A DNA stretch of 64,000 bases, taken from contig NZ_JAQQWT010000014.1 in the NCBI RefSeq assembly GCF_028610705.1, positions 35,199 through 99,198 on the forward strand, in the 5' to 3' direction. Made by a program: the position numbers and the translations under genes. The DNA is from Halalkalibacter alkalisediminis (lineage in GTDB: Bacteria; Bacillota; Bacilli; Bacillales; Bacillaceae_D). Shown here piece by piece: positions 27,377-36,752 of the stretch (the stretch's first letter is position 1; the number at the start of each line of letters is the position of its first letter). A model generated the notes under the pieces. That model had not been told where the DNA came from. It did not search any database and saw only the letters and a list, made by a program, of their open reading frames with translations.

Positions 27377-27454
27377 TTTGTCTTTCTGCTCATTCCGTTT
27401 CTTAGAGTAAGCTATTACTCCTCCTCACGTTTGAAATATGAGTAAAAGCTTCTC

Positions 27455-29344
27455 TTACTCATTCGGTATTTTTTTAGTAGTCATTGTTTTGAAAACTCGT
27501 TGATCTTTAGAAGCTTGAATCGGTATAACCCTCTTCGTATGAAATGACCAAATAGCATTCGGATCTACTAAGCAAATATATAGCCATGCAGAACTAACTA
27601 CAGACTCCCACACATGAAATTCCCAAGGTAACTCACCCCATGTCTCAGTTACGTACACAAGACCTCCATTAGTACCTTCCATTTCCAAAAGTCTAATCAT
27701 TTCATCTATTAGTTTATATGCTTCTTCTCTTCTGCCCACTTTCAGCAACAAAGCAATACTCCCTAATGTTCCCTCTGTCCAAACAATATCAGGTGCATTA
27801 GCATAATCAGCTGTAATGTCTGCATAAGGCTTATGCCCTTTTACAGCTTCCTCTAATTGATATGTCATATTGTAATGAGTTAATTGGTCATTCAATCTAA
27901 TATTGTCAGATGTCAAATAAACTTCATTTGCAGTATTCATACAAGTATCAGCAGTGTTTACATCACTGAAAGATAAACAAGCCATTCCTGCCCATGTTGT
28001 ACAGTCTAATGCCCATGCTTTATCAAGTGCAGTTGCATTAACCCCTTGATAAAACCTTTTCTCTTCATTGTCATACAATGTATTTTTCAGTGCATACTCA
28101 ATCATTTCAGCACTTTTTCTGTAATTATTATCACCTGTTAGCCAATAAATGCCCCACAAATATTGCAAGGAAGAACAGTTATGCTCTGTAGAACACCACT
28201 CAATCTCAATTTCATTATAAGAATAGTCTGCACCATAAGCACCAAAGCCACCTCTCAGCAGTCCATATCTGAGATCATTGGGGTCAGTCACTTGTCTATT
28301 TAGCAAGTAATTAGCACCTTTTACAGCTATATCAATGTAGACTCTGTTTCCAGACTCAAGCATGTAGTAACACATACCCCACCCAAGCCAACCAATTGCA
28401 CCAACTCGAATGTAATCATGAAATAATCTACCAATGTACTTGTCATAAGAGAAGTTCCATGAGCCATCCATGTTCTGCTCTGCTTTCATTCTGTCTAGCA
28501 TCAAGTTACATCTTTCATAATCCTTTGATAAGGTAAACACAATCAATGCTAAACCAACATCATAAATAAATACCCTCTCTTGTAGTTTGTATCCATACTG
28601 CCCAAGTGCTGTTGAACCTGTTTTGTCATACTGTGGGTCATCTTCAGGCACTAAATAAGAGGAAGGAAGTTTTCCAATAAATGCACTTAAACCATAAGAA
28701 GTATCACCAATTGTCTCATCATTGCTGTTTCTGATTATTCTTGCTATCTTCAATCCTTCTGTGACAGGTGTAAAATTGAATGATAAATTATCTGCCCATA
28801 TTTTCACATCACCTAGTTGGTACTCAACATCAGTAAGTGTAATAATTCTTGCTGCGTATTCAACAATGTACTTCCTGCCATAATCCAATATTTCTCCTGT
28901 TGTTTTATTGACTAGCCTATATTCCTTTGGTCCTGTTCTGACAATCTCTGCTGGTTCTATCACATCCCCATCTTCACTTAATACTGCTTGTTTTGTATGC
29001 CATGTACTATCTGCATTTAATTCACAAATAGCTTGTAGATAATAGCTATCAGCCAATGTATACAATTCAATATGATAATCATCGGGGTTGTCTATATTTT
29101 GCCATGTACCATTGACTGAGCCTGTATAAGAGTCCTCATAAAAAGAAGAGAACAGGTTGATGTACTCCTGTCCTTTTGTGGTGTAAGTGAAATTGTAGAA
29201 GTCAGATACCCTGCCTGTAACTAAGCCTGTATGAAAGTCATTATAGGATTGGTTAAATTCAACATTAACCAAATCCTTTGTGAAATCCTGCATATTTTTT
29301 ATGAAATTTAAGCACTTTTGCTTTGCATCATCATATTTTGTCAC
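27455..29344 (-). CDS. Large tail-tip protein with alpha/alpha-barrel-like repeats
   Basis: This 629-aa protein follows Dit and Tal, the place of a host-recognition protein or baseplate fibre. The first about 180 residues look like a beta-rich tail-attachment part. The rest has repeated aromatic helical hairpins (WLGWGMCYYMLESGNR, LLRGGFGAYGADYSYNEIEIEW, TTWAGMACLSF) like six-hairpin glycoside-active folds. Sugar binding or cleavage is a reasonable guess, but no catalytic pair is proven. It starts at GTG with AGGAATGATGG. It is nearly CpG-free up to about codon 575, after which normal composition resumes. Confidence 0.6.
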   Translation of the reverse strand: MTKYDDAKQKCLNFIKNMQDFTKDLVNVEFNQSYNDFHTGLVTGRVSDFYNFTYTTKGQEYINLFSSFYEDSYTGSVNGTWQNIDNPDDYHIELYTLADSYYLQAICELNADSTWHTKQAVLSEDGDVIEPAEIVRTGPKEYRLVNKTTGEILDYGRKYIVEYAARIITLTDVEYQLGDVKIWADNLSFNFTPVTEGLKIARIIRNSNDETIGDTSYGLSAFIGKLPSSYLVPEDDPQYDKTGSTALGQYGYKLQERVFIYDVGLALIVFTLSKDYERCNLMLDRMKAEQNMDGSWNFSYDKYIGRLFHDYIRVGAIGWLGWGMCYYMLESGNRVYIDIAVKGANYLLNRQVTDPNDLRYGLLRGGFGAYGADYSYNEIEIEWCSTEHNCSSLQYLWGIYWLTGDNNYRKSAEMIEYALKNTLYDNEEKRFYQGVNATALDKAWALDCTTWAGMACLSFSDVNTADTCMNTANEVYLTSDNIRLNDQLTHYNMTYQLEEAVKGHKPYADITADYANAPDIVWTEGTLGSIALLLKVGRREEAYKLIDEMIRLLEMEGTNGGLVYVTETWGELPWEFHVWESVVSSAWLYICLVDPNAIWSFHTKRVIPIQASKDQRVFKTMTTKKIPNE

Positions 29345-29359
29345 TTTTCCATCATTCCT

Positions 29360-30850
29360 TTAGTTTATAGTGTCTAATGGAGTAGAGCAGAATGACTGAA
29401 TATTGATAGCAAATCTTCTTTGTGTGCTATCTGCCCTGTTCACCTTAATACTACCACCTGTGTAGTATGCACCTTGATTAATAGGTTTCACTGTAAACGT
29501 AACAACTTCATCTACACTATCAATTTCTTCATCTAATAATTGCATCTGCACATGTATAACAGGTACTTCAATGTAGACCTGTGCAAAATTAAACTCCATC
29601 ACAGTGCTTGTAGTACCTTCGTATATCAACATTCCAAATTCACCATAATGGTCTAAATCAAGTGAGTCTAATTTGTTATTCCAAATACCTGTATTGTTAT
29701 TAATTGCATCTTCCAAGTCATTAATCTTGTCATAAATATCAGAAAAAATTTCTTTGAAGTTCCCTAATACAATCTCTGTTTTCTCGGTGTTGAGCAAATC
29801 TCTTCTTATTTCAATAATTCTTGCAGTCACCTTTATTGGCACTTTAAATTCATAATCAAGTACCACCACTGTGTCACCTAATCTTACCTTTTCATGTTCA
29901 TACCCTGCAATTCTTTCTAACTCAATTACTGACATTTCATAAGTGATTTTTGGCTTATTCACCCTGTTCAGATAGGCATAGGATAAGTTTATTAGTATCT
30001 CAGGGTCTGTTACTTCACCTGCATCCAACATACCATACCTGTGTGTTTGTCCATTATTTTTGCCATACAAAGATCTTGCAGTATTGTCACCTACAAATGT
30101 TTGACCAAGTGGCTTATTTGTAGGGTGTCCATTGGAAGTAGACCAAACTACATCTTTAAAGGTCAGCCTTTGTTTGTTTGAATTATCATCTAATGAGGAA
30201 GTACCATAACCATAGATTGCTGTTTTCACTTCTGACATATCAACTGTTCTTCTAATGTTTAAAATGTCTTTTCCATATTCAAATCTCTTCCCTGTGTAAG
30301 TTCCCCTGCCTTTTATTAAGTGTACTTTCTTTTCAACCTGTCCTAGTGTAATACTTGTTTCAAACATCAGCTCTCCACCAAATGTATTAGCAAACTCATT
30401 TAACACATGAAGCCTATTGGTGTAGTACAAATTGAAACTTTTGTATCCAAAATCTTCCACAATGCCTACTTTCCAATCAGAGCCACTCATAATAGAATGA
30501 AGACACTCACTAGCTGTGGTGAGTGTCTTCTCAATAACTGTTATGTGTTCATCTGCTAACTCTGTACTAATGTGTTCACAGTGTACATTTTTATAATTAG
30601 CATCCACTTCTTCTACCATTGAAATAATAAACAGATGCTCAATACTATCTATATCTCTATAAAGAGCATAGTTGCCAATTTTAATGTAAACACTGTCTTC
30701 TTCTTTCTCAGGTACTGTGAAGAGTAACTCATTTAGTGGTTGCAGACTTTCATTTTGTGTAGCAGACAGCAAAGGCAGGTTTTTATTTGTGTTCTCGATG
30801 ACAGTGAGCAACCTAAAATCAGAATTTAAAATCTGTAATTTTACTGTCAT
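29360..30850 (-). CDS. Tail-associated protein, prophage endopeptidase-tail (Tal-like)
   Basis: The 496-aa protein matches the phage minor structural/Tal N-terminal ring family: TVKLQILNSDFRLLTVIENT, EHLFIISMVEEVDAN, then KDILNIRRTVDMSEVKTAIYGYG and the beta domain LGDTVVVLDYEF. No lytic domain follows, so it is a short Tal that closes the tail tube. GGTGGGGG precedes the ATG at 30850, which begins two bases after the Dit stop. It lies inside the CpG-poor block. Confidence 0.82.
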   Translation of the reverse strand: MTVKLQILNSDFRLLTVIENTNKNLPLLSATQNESLQPLNELLFTVPEKEEDSVYIKIGNYALYRDIDSIEHLFIISMVEEVDANYKNVHCEHISTELADEHITVIEKTLTTASECLHSIMSGSDWKVGIVEDFGYKSFNLYYTNRLHVLNEFANTFGGELMFETSITLGQVEKKVHLIKGRGTYTGKRFEYGKDILNIRRTVDMSEVKTAIYGYGTSSLDDNSNKQRLTFKDVVWSTSNGHPTNKPLGQTFVGDNTARSLYGKNNGQTHRYGMLDAGEVTDPEILINLSYAYLNRVNKPKITYEMSVIELERIAGYEHEKVRLGDTVVVLDYEFKVPIKVTARIIEIRRDLLNTEKTEIVLGNFKEIFSDIYDKINDLEDAINNNTGIWNNKLDSLDLDHYGEFGMLIYEGTTSTVMEFNFAQVYIEVPVIHVQMQLLDEEIDSVDEVVTFTVKPINQGAYYTGGSIKVNRADSTQRRFAINIQSFCSTPLDTIN

Positions 30851-30852
30851 GA

Positions 30853-32769
30853 TTACCCCCACCTTTCTGTGTAATTAATAATTACTTCTGCATTTAATCC
30901 TTCTGTTAATGTGATAGTATTTTCACCAAGATTTAAGTCAAAAAATTGACTGTCAATGTCCAAGTTTTCTAAGGCTCTCTGCCCATTAATTGTTACAAGA
31001 TTTTTGTTGCAATCAATAGCAATTACATCATAAGGGTTGATAGTGGTTTGCACCCTTAAAAACTCACCTGTATCTAATGTAATTACAAATTCATTTGTTT
31101 GGTTAAGTGTTGTGATTGTAAATACAGGTCTAGGGTTGTATGTGCCACCAACTTCAAAGGTGTTTACTTGTGTGTAATCACCACTATCTAGGTTAAGGTT
31201 TCCATCAAACTTCATCAGCATTGATGTAGCAGTATCAACTTCCCATACTGTGTTATAAGCATTCTGCAATTCCTCTGTTGTTTTTGATACATTAGAAATC
31301 CTTACACAATCATGCAATGTATTGGCTTGTTGACTTTCATTACTAGCACCAACATACATGACATTACTTAAGTTACTAGGAATAGAAATATCATTGACAT
31401 TAACAACCTCAATACCATTCATAACTACAATCATTGTACTTCCACTCCAAGAAACAGCTAATTCATTCCATCCTTGAGTGACAGAAATGTTATATGTCTT
31501 GCTACCTGCCATCACCTTGAATTGTCCTGCATTTACAGCTAGTGACAAGGCATTATTGTTATTACTTTCTCTTACATTCCATATAAACCTATCACCTGTA
31601 TTTGCAGAGGAAAGCAACTTGTCATAAACATAAAATCTGTGTTCCCATGTTCCTGAGTCATGCTTAATGTTGAAGCCTGTAGGAAGTTCTAACTTTTCAC
31701 CTGCTCTTGTTTCCTCTGTAAAAGAAGTAGGCATTGTTTTTCCTATTTCCATCTGTGGCTTTCTAAATTGATATTGATAAGAAGCAGTACCTGCCCAACC
31801 ATGCCAATGACTAATTCTAACTTCATTACCACTACCTGCTGAGAAGAAGTTAGAAGGAAAAGAAATAACTAGCCTTTTAAAGCCATCTCCCAAGTCTTTT
31901 GTGTTAATTAAGGTCACACCATAGTTACCTGTAAAAGTGCCATTCACAGAAAGAATGCCAATTGGCTTTTCACCTTCTGCAAAGTCATCAACAGCACTAC
32001 CTATGGCATACAACTCAAAATCTCCAACATCATGCTTAATGTCAAAAGAGTAAATGTGTCCTTGATTTTTTGACACAACAAAAGAAGGTGACTGCAATCT
32101 GCAATCACCATTCACTCCATCTCTTGTAAATTCAATTGTTGCTACCCCTCCACTTATATTAGAGCCTTGCTGACCTACATTAAATACTTTAAATGTGTAG
32201 TCAAATAATTGGTCAGCATTAGGAATAATATTAGTAGTACCTTCTTCAATTAATATCGCCTTTCCAAAATTACTTGGTGCATATCTTGGTGTGTTTACAC
32301 TAACAAGCTGATAATCAGTTGTATATGCAATACTGTCTCTTTTAAAGTCAACAGAGTTGGAAAACACATTTAATGCTCTTTCCTGTGTGTCTCCCCATGC
32401 AATAGGGTCAGGTAATAAAAATGTAATAGTGGCTTGACCAATTGCTAATTGCTCATTTAAAGGAGTCTCGTTTGTAAGAATTCCGTTGTAGTAAACGTCT
32501 GGTTCATCATGAAATACAATTGGTTTTGGAGTATCAGTATTGATAATTCCTGAAAACTCTCGAACTTTCTTACGAAGGGTGGGAAGGTCACGTTCAGAAA
32601 ACATGATTGAAACTTCTACCATATGAGGGAGCGTATCCACTCTTGTAAGATAAACACCATGCATCCCTGAAACATGTTGTGTTACAAGGTTCTTAGGTGG
32701 GGAAATGTCTCGTTTAATATCTCGGATGATTACGTATTCAGACAAGTCGGTACCATTAAAAGTTATCAT
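30853..32769 (-). CDS. Distal tail protein (Dit) with lectin-like insertion
   Basis: This 638-aa protein is far longer than a plain Dit (about 250-300 aa). The N-terminal Sipho_tail domain is at about 1-165 (MITFNGTDLSEYVIIRDIKRD, HMVEVSIMF). A LamG/concanavalin-like insertion occupies about 170-510 (TWEHRFYVYDKLL, WNELAVSWSGSTMIVVMNG). The Dit C-terminal domain returns at about 530-638 (PVFTITTLNQTNEFVITLDTG). It is an evolved Dit carrying its own carbohydrate-binding module. It overlaps the tape-measure stop as ATGA. The first about 106 codons have normal CpG content and the rest almost none. Confidence 0.85.
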   Translation of the reverse strand: MITFNGTDLSEYVIIRDIKRDISPPKNLVTQHVSGMHGVYLTRVDTLPHMVEVSIMFSERDLPTLRKKVREFSGIINTDTPKPIVFHDEPDVYYNGILTNETPLNEQLAIGQATITFLLPDPIAWGDTQERALNVFSNSVDFKRDSIAYTTDYQLVSVNTPRYAPSNFGKAILIEEGTTNIIPNADQLFDYTFKVFNVGQQGSNISGGVATIEFTRDGVNGDCRLQSPSFVVSKNQGHIYSFDIKHDVGDFELYAIGSAVDDFAEGEKPIGILSVNGTFTGNYGVTLINTKDLGDGFKRLVISFPSNFFSAGSGNEVRISHWHGWAGTASYQYQFRKPQMEIGKTMPTSFTEETRAGEKLELPTGFNIKHDSGTWEHRFYVYDKLLSSANTGDRFIWNVRESNNNNALSLAVNAGQFKVMAGSKTYNISVTQGWNELAVSWSGSTMIVVMNGIEVVNVNDISIPSNLSNVMYVGASNESQQANTLHDCVRISNVSKTTEELQNAYNTVWEVDTATSMLMKFDGNLNLDSGDYTQVNTFEVGGTYNPRPVFTITTLNQTNEFVITLDTGEFLRVQTTINPYDVIAIDCNKNLVTINGQRALENLDIDSQFFDLNLGENTITLTEGLNAEVIINYTERWG

Positions 32770-35000
32770 CTGAACGCTCCTTTCGCTTTTGAACTTACTC
32801 TTCGTTTGTTGAATAGCTCAGTGTCTAAATCGCCAACTACGGCTCTTGCAATCTCTCTTCCTGCAACGATCAGTGGAATAGTAATAGATGTAGAACCACC
32901 ATTGCTTCTACCACCCAAAGCTCCACCAATACCACCTGATTTTTCCTGAGAAGATAGAGGTGTTACTTTTACAGATGAGCCACTCTTTTGTACTAATTCT
33001 GCACCAGCTTCCCCTGCTATAAATGCCCCACTTCCTGTTACATTTCCTCCAGTAGCAAGCATTGGAATGTTTGGAATAATTGGTGCATCAACACCAGGCA
33101 ATTTATTAAGTAATTTGGCAGGTGTGTTGAATCCACCAATAAACTTGTTCACTAGCTTAATAATTCCGTTGATAGCCGTTTTCATACCAGATTTTAAGCC
33201 TTCCCAAGCTCCTAAAGCTGTTTCTTTCATTCCTGAGAACGCAGAAGACACCTTAGATGAGATACTCTCTACCGGTTTACTTATTACTGAAACTAATGAA
33301 TTCCACATTGTCTGGGCTGTTGTTTTGATTGACTGGAAAATATTAGAAACCGTTATGCGCATTGCTGAAAGCACATTTGACGTGGTTTCTTTCGCCTTAT
33401 TCCACCTTTTTGAAATTACGTTAGTTATCTTTGTGACAATCGGCTCAATGAAGTACCAAATAGCACTCCAAATAGCCTTATAATAAGAAAGGATGAAGCT
33501 AAATACAGCCATCGTCACTTGTTTTATAAAATTCCACCCTTTAGAAAAAGCAGTACCTATGGCATCTATGATGGGTTTTGCTTTTTCGTGCAAACTCTGA
33601 ATAACTCCACGTAAGTATTCAACTGAACTGAAAAACAACTGTTTGAGTTTATCCCATAAGTTTATAAAGAAAGTCTTTATTTCTTCCCAATAAACCACTA
33701 CAGCAACTATAGCTGCAAATGCCGCAATAATTGCAAGTACCCACCAAAAAGCCGCTGCCATACTTATTCCTAAAATTGCACATGCTGCAGACAACTTACC
33801 AAACAATATAATCATTATTCCAACGACCATTAAAATTGGTCCGATTGCCGCTGCTATTGCTGCCAAAGCTATAATCAGAGTTTGCGTTCTAGGTGATAGG
33901 CTATTAAAGCGATCAGCCAAACTTTTAACAACTTCTACTACCTTTTCAAGAGCAGGTTGAAGTCTCTCATAAATAACAAGCCCCATCTCTTGTAAAGCGC
34001 TCTGCATCTCTTTTAATCGACCAGCTAAATTATCATTCATAGTATCAGCCATTTCTTGAGCTGAACCTTCACTATTATCAATTGCATCTGACAATTTGTT
34101 GTAATCATCTTCACTTGCATTAATAATAGCTAAAGCACCTGACATAGCTTCTTTACCAAAGATGGTAGAAGCATAAGAAGCTTGTTGACTTTCGTCTAAT
34201 CCGTCAAAAGAACCTCTTAAATCGTGCATAACCTCGTCTAATGTCTTCATGGAACCATCACTATTAGTTAAAGAGATTCCTAGATCGTCCATAGCATCTT
34301 TCATTGCCTTTGTTGGACTAGCTAAGTTAGTCATCATTGTTCTTAATGCTGTTCCTGCTTGACTTCCTTTAATACCTGAATTCGCCATTAATGATAATGC
34401 TTTTGTTGTGTCATCTACTGAATAACCTAGAGCACCAGCAACAGGAGCTACATACTTAAAACTCTCGCCCAGCAATCCTACATTTGTATTTGCGTTACTA
34501 GAAGCGGCTGCTAAAATATCAGCAAACTTACCACTGTCTTGTGCAGACATCCCAAAAGCCGTTAATGAATCTGTCATGATATCTGATACTGTTGCTAAGT
34601 CTTCACCAGATGCGGCTGCAAGAGCCATAACACCTCCGATACCACCTAGCATTTCTTCAGTTTTCCAACCAGCCATTGCCATAAATCCAAATGCTTCTGC
34701 TGTTTCGGATGCACTAAACTGTGTTGAACTCCCCATCTCTCTAGCTTTTTTCTCTAGAATTTCCATTTCTGAGGCTGTTCCACCTGAAATCGCTGCAACT
34801 TTTGACATAGACTTTTCAAATTCCATACCTGTTTTGATGGATGCACCAGCAATAGCAACTAAAGGAAGAGTCACACCAGCGGTTAACTTACCACCTACAT
34901 CTTTTAATTTGCTACCAACGGTGTTCACGTCTTTGGTTAACTTTTTCATCTGTTTGTCAAAGTTAGAGAGATTTGCACCAATCTTTACAATTAAAGCCAT
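32766..35000 (-). CDS. Phage tail tape measure protein
   Basis: The 744-aa protein has the TP901-type core (MALIVKIGANLSNFDKQMKK, EFEKSMSKVAAISGGTASEM, SSTQFSASETAEAFGFMAMAG), central hydrophobic helices (about 373-455) and a Gly-rich end (GNVTGSGAFIAGEAGAELV). The family sets tail length and is ejected with the DNA. At about 1.5 angstrom per residue the tail would be near 110 nm. GGGGGTG precedes the ATG. Confidence 0.92.
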   Translation of the reverse strand: MALIVKIGANLSNFDKQMKKLTKDVNTVGSKLKDVGGKLTAGVTLPLVAIAGASIKTGMEFEKSMSKVAAISGGTASEMEILEKKAREMGSSTQFSASETAEAFGFMAMAGWKTEEMLGGIGGVMALAAASGEDLATVSDIMTDSLTAFGMSAQDSGKFADILAAASSNANTNVGLLGESFKYVAPVAGALGYSVDDTTKALSLMANSGIKGSQAGTALRTMMTNLASPTKAMKDAMDDLGISLTNSDGSMKTLDEVMHDLRGSFDGLDESQQASYASTIFGKEAMSGALAIINASEDDYNKLSDAIDNSEGSAQEMADTMNDNLAGRLKEMQSALQEMGLVIYERLQPALEKVVEVVKSLADRFNSLSPRTQTLIIALAAIAAAIGPILMVVGIMIILFGKLSAACAILGISMAAAFWWVLAIIAAFAAIVAVVVYWEEIKTFFINLWDKLKQLFFSSVEYLRGVIQSLHEKAKPIIDAIGTAFSKGWNFIKQVTMAVFSFILSYYKAIWSAIWYFIEPIVTKITNVISKRWNKAKETTSNVLSAMRITVSNIFQSIKTTAQTMWNSLVSVISKPVESISSKVSSAFSGMKETALGAWEGLKSGMKTAINGIIKLVNKFIGGFNTPAKLLNKLPGVDAPIIPNIPMLATGGNVTGSGAFIAGEAGAELVQKSGSSVKVTPLSSQEKSGGIGGALGGRSNGGSTSITIPLIVAGREIARAVVGDLDTELFNKRRVSSKAKGAFR

Positions 35001-35029
35001 TTCTTTTCACCCCCTCTAACATGAGGGAG

Positions 35030-35070
35030 AAAAGAAAAGAAGCCCCCTCACGATATGTGATAAGGGCTTC
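35030..35070 (-). terminator. Intrinsic terminator inside the late operon
   Basis: GAAGCCC pairs with GGGCTTC around an inner CAC/GTG stem, then TTTTCTTTT on the minus strand. It lies between the Com-like gene and the tape measure gene and would reduce downstream tail expression unless read through. Confidence 0.65.
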
Positions 35071-35094
35071 TAGAGCCTCTAAAAATTAGTTAAT

Positions 35095-35226
35095 TTAACT
35101 TGTTTTATTAAATAGATTTGTCTTTTTACAACGTGGACATTTGATCTCGGCTCTTCCATTTAATTTACCAAGCATCTTCCCACATTTAGTACATTTTATA
35201 ATTTCTAATTCTTTATTTTCGTTCAA
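35095..35226 (-). CDS. Com-like small zinc-finger protein, 43 aa
   Basis: The short protein has two CxxC pairs (IIKCTKCGKMLG and IKCPRCKK) in the spacing of the Mu Com translational activator family (Zn_ribbon_Com). It starts at TTG with GAGGG eight bases upstream. Mu Com opens mom mRNA. Here it sits between the tail chaperone and the tape measure gene, so an mRNA-binding role in late expression is possible but unproven. Confidence 0.65.
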   Translation of the reverse strand: MNENKELEIIKCTKCGKMLGKLNGRAEIKCPRCKKTNLFNKTS

Positions 35227-35270
35227 TATATTGTCCCTCGATTCTCCTTGCCTTTGAGGAATAAAAAGAA

Positions 35271-35893
35271 CTATCTAGTGAGTATTTCATCACCGAATAG
35301 TTCTTTTCTTTCATCCATAATTTCAAGTGTTGTTCTCTCATCATTTTCTGTGAAAAGAGGAATAATACGTGAGTTCTTTCCACGTTTAGAATTAATCAAT
35401 GCATTATACATTACATTCCTCTGCATCTCGTAATTATTTTTCATTTGTTCATTATGTAATTCCATCATTGTATTAAACTCACGATAAGTTAAATTGCCGA
35501 CATCTCGTGGGGATAATCCAAAAGAAAGAACACCCTCGGCAATGATCTCATCGTGAGTTAATTCTTTTTTGAATTATGTTGTTGCTTGAAATTTGAATTT
35601 TGTTGTTGAGCCAATCCTTTATTAATAGCCTCACTAATTTTATCTGAGAAATAATCCATTCCTTGATCTTGAATTACCTCTTCCATGATATCTCCTGCTT
35701 TATCCATAGGAACAGGATTTCCACCAAATTTTAGCCCTACAAATAAAAGAGTACGGAACGTTGTCATTCCTGCTGTATCCTCACTTAATTGTGTAATAGG
35801 AAATCCAAGAAGTTGCTCTGCTTCGCAATGAGCATTAATTGAAAAACGTAGTAAATATGTGTCATTGTTTGTTTGTATCGCTGTTTTATTCAT
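35271..35893 (-). CDS. Tail assembly chaperone gpGT (programmed -1 frameshift product)
   Basis: The gpG frame ends NSKKN-stop. A slippery heptamer A AAA AAG lies at 35570-35564, six bases before that stop. A -1 shift there reads on as KK then ELTHDEIIAEGVLSFGLSPRDV and continues for 97 codons to 35271, giving about 207 aa. This matches the gpG/gpGT arrangement of lambda and other siphoviruses upstream of the tape measure. Confidence 0.85.
35558..35893 (-). CDS. Tail assembly chaperone gpG
   Basis: The 111-aa protein begins MNKTAIQTNNDTYLLRFSIN and has a Gln/Asn-rich end. It lies between the major tail protein and the tape measure gene, the invariant place of this chaperone. It is expected to coat the tape measure protein during tail assembly. 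The last codons carry the slippery site for gpGT. Confidence 0.82.
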   Translation of the reverse strand: MNKTAIQTNNDTYLLRFSINAHCEAEQLLGFPITQLSEDTAGMTTFRTLLFVGLKFGGNPVPMDKAGDIMEEVIQDQGMDYFSDKISEAINKGLAQQQNSNFKQQHNSKKN

Positions 35894-35914
35894 TCAAATT
35901 ATCCCCTTTTTTAT

Positions 35915-36346
35915 TTATTCTCCTGTTGGTGCTGTTGCGACTTTAGCTAATTCTCCATCACCAGTAAATGCTGCCGTATAAGTAACTAAATCATCATAAG
36001 GTAAGTCAATCGGAAAATCAGTAATAACTGACATTCCTTCGTATGTTTTACCGTTTGGTAATTCAATAATAACTCCAACTTTCTCAGAATTATTGAAACG
36101 TTCTTCCAAGAGGTCATAAGCTTCATCAGACTGAATTAACAAACCATCAGTATCTACAGACCACTCTTTAAATCCTGCCTCATTTTCTTTCCAACCTCCT
36201 GCACTATCCTTTGATGTTGCATCAAGTGTTTCAGCAGATCTATTTAAAGTAGCGCTTCTTTGCCCACCTAAAACTTTTCGGTCTAATTCGTCTAAACTCT
36301 CAACAATATATACCTTACATTTAACCCCTTGTACTTTCTTTGCCAT
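35915..36346 (-). CDS. Major tail protein (TP901-1-like)
   Basis: The 143-aa protein has the tail-tube pattern SATLNRSAETLDATSKDSAGGWKE and a C-terminal LVTYTAAFTGDGEL. It forms the tail tube. The ATG at 36346 is favoured over the GTG six bases before it, given GGAG at 11 bases. It is followed directly by gpG. Confidence 0.88.
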   Translation of the reverse strand: MAKKVQGVKCKVYIVESLDELDRKVLGGQRSATLNRSAETLDATSKDSAGGWKENEAGFKEWSVDTDGLLIQSDEAYDLLEERFNNSEKVGVIIELPNGKTYEGMSVITDFPIDLPYDDLVTYTAAFTGDGELAKVATAPTGE

Positions 36347-36353
36347 TTTCACT

Positions 36354-36752
36354 TCACTCCAAGTCTAATAAAATTTCAAAAATTACTGTGCCATGATACA
36401 AATCATTAGCTTCTTCTAACACTTCTCTACTTTTCACTTCTTGAGAAATAACAAGAGCATCCTCAATGAGTAAATCCTCAATTAAAGATGCTTCTACTAA
36501 TTTCATAATTTCGACTGTTTCTTTCTTCCCTTGATATATACTCCAAATATCTAGGGTGATTTCAATTCGCTCTCCATCTGTCGTTTTTGTTTTTTCAGGA
36601 GTTGAATATGCACGTCCTAAAACGATATAAGGAAAATCTGTTTCTGAAGGGACATAATCATAAGTGTCTGTAATTTGTTCCATTAATTCAAGATTAGATT
36701 CCAATCGTTTAAATACAGACACTTGTGCGTCATATAGTTTTGTCACGATCAA
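36354..36752 (-). CDS. Tail terminator / tail completion protein (DUF3168-like)
   Basis: This 132-aa protein has the family-style start (MIVTKLYDAQVSVFKRL), TDFPYIVLGRAYSTPEKTK and IWSIYQGKKETVEIM. It lies between the gp10-like protein and the major tail protein and overlaps the former by 23 bases. It is expected to cap the tail tube for head joining. Confidence 0.75.
   Translation of the reverse strand: MIVTKLYDAQVSVFKRLESNLELMEQITDTYDYVPSETDFPYIVLGRAYSTPEKTKTTDGERIEITLDIWSIYQGKKETVEIMKLVEASLIEDLLIEDALVISQEVKSREVLEEANDLYHGTVIFEILLDLE

Noticed and set aside
27362..27425. Short minus frame (YSKKRNEQKDKTEAE) after AGGAGGAG near the end of the tail operon
   Set aside because: No ATG, GTG or TTG is in place; it would need an ATA or GTA start, so it was not called as a gene.
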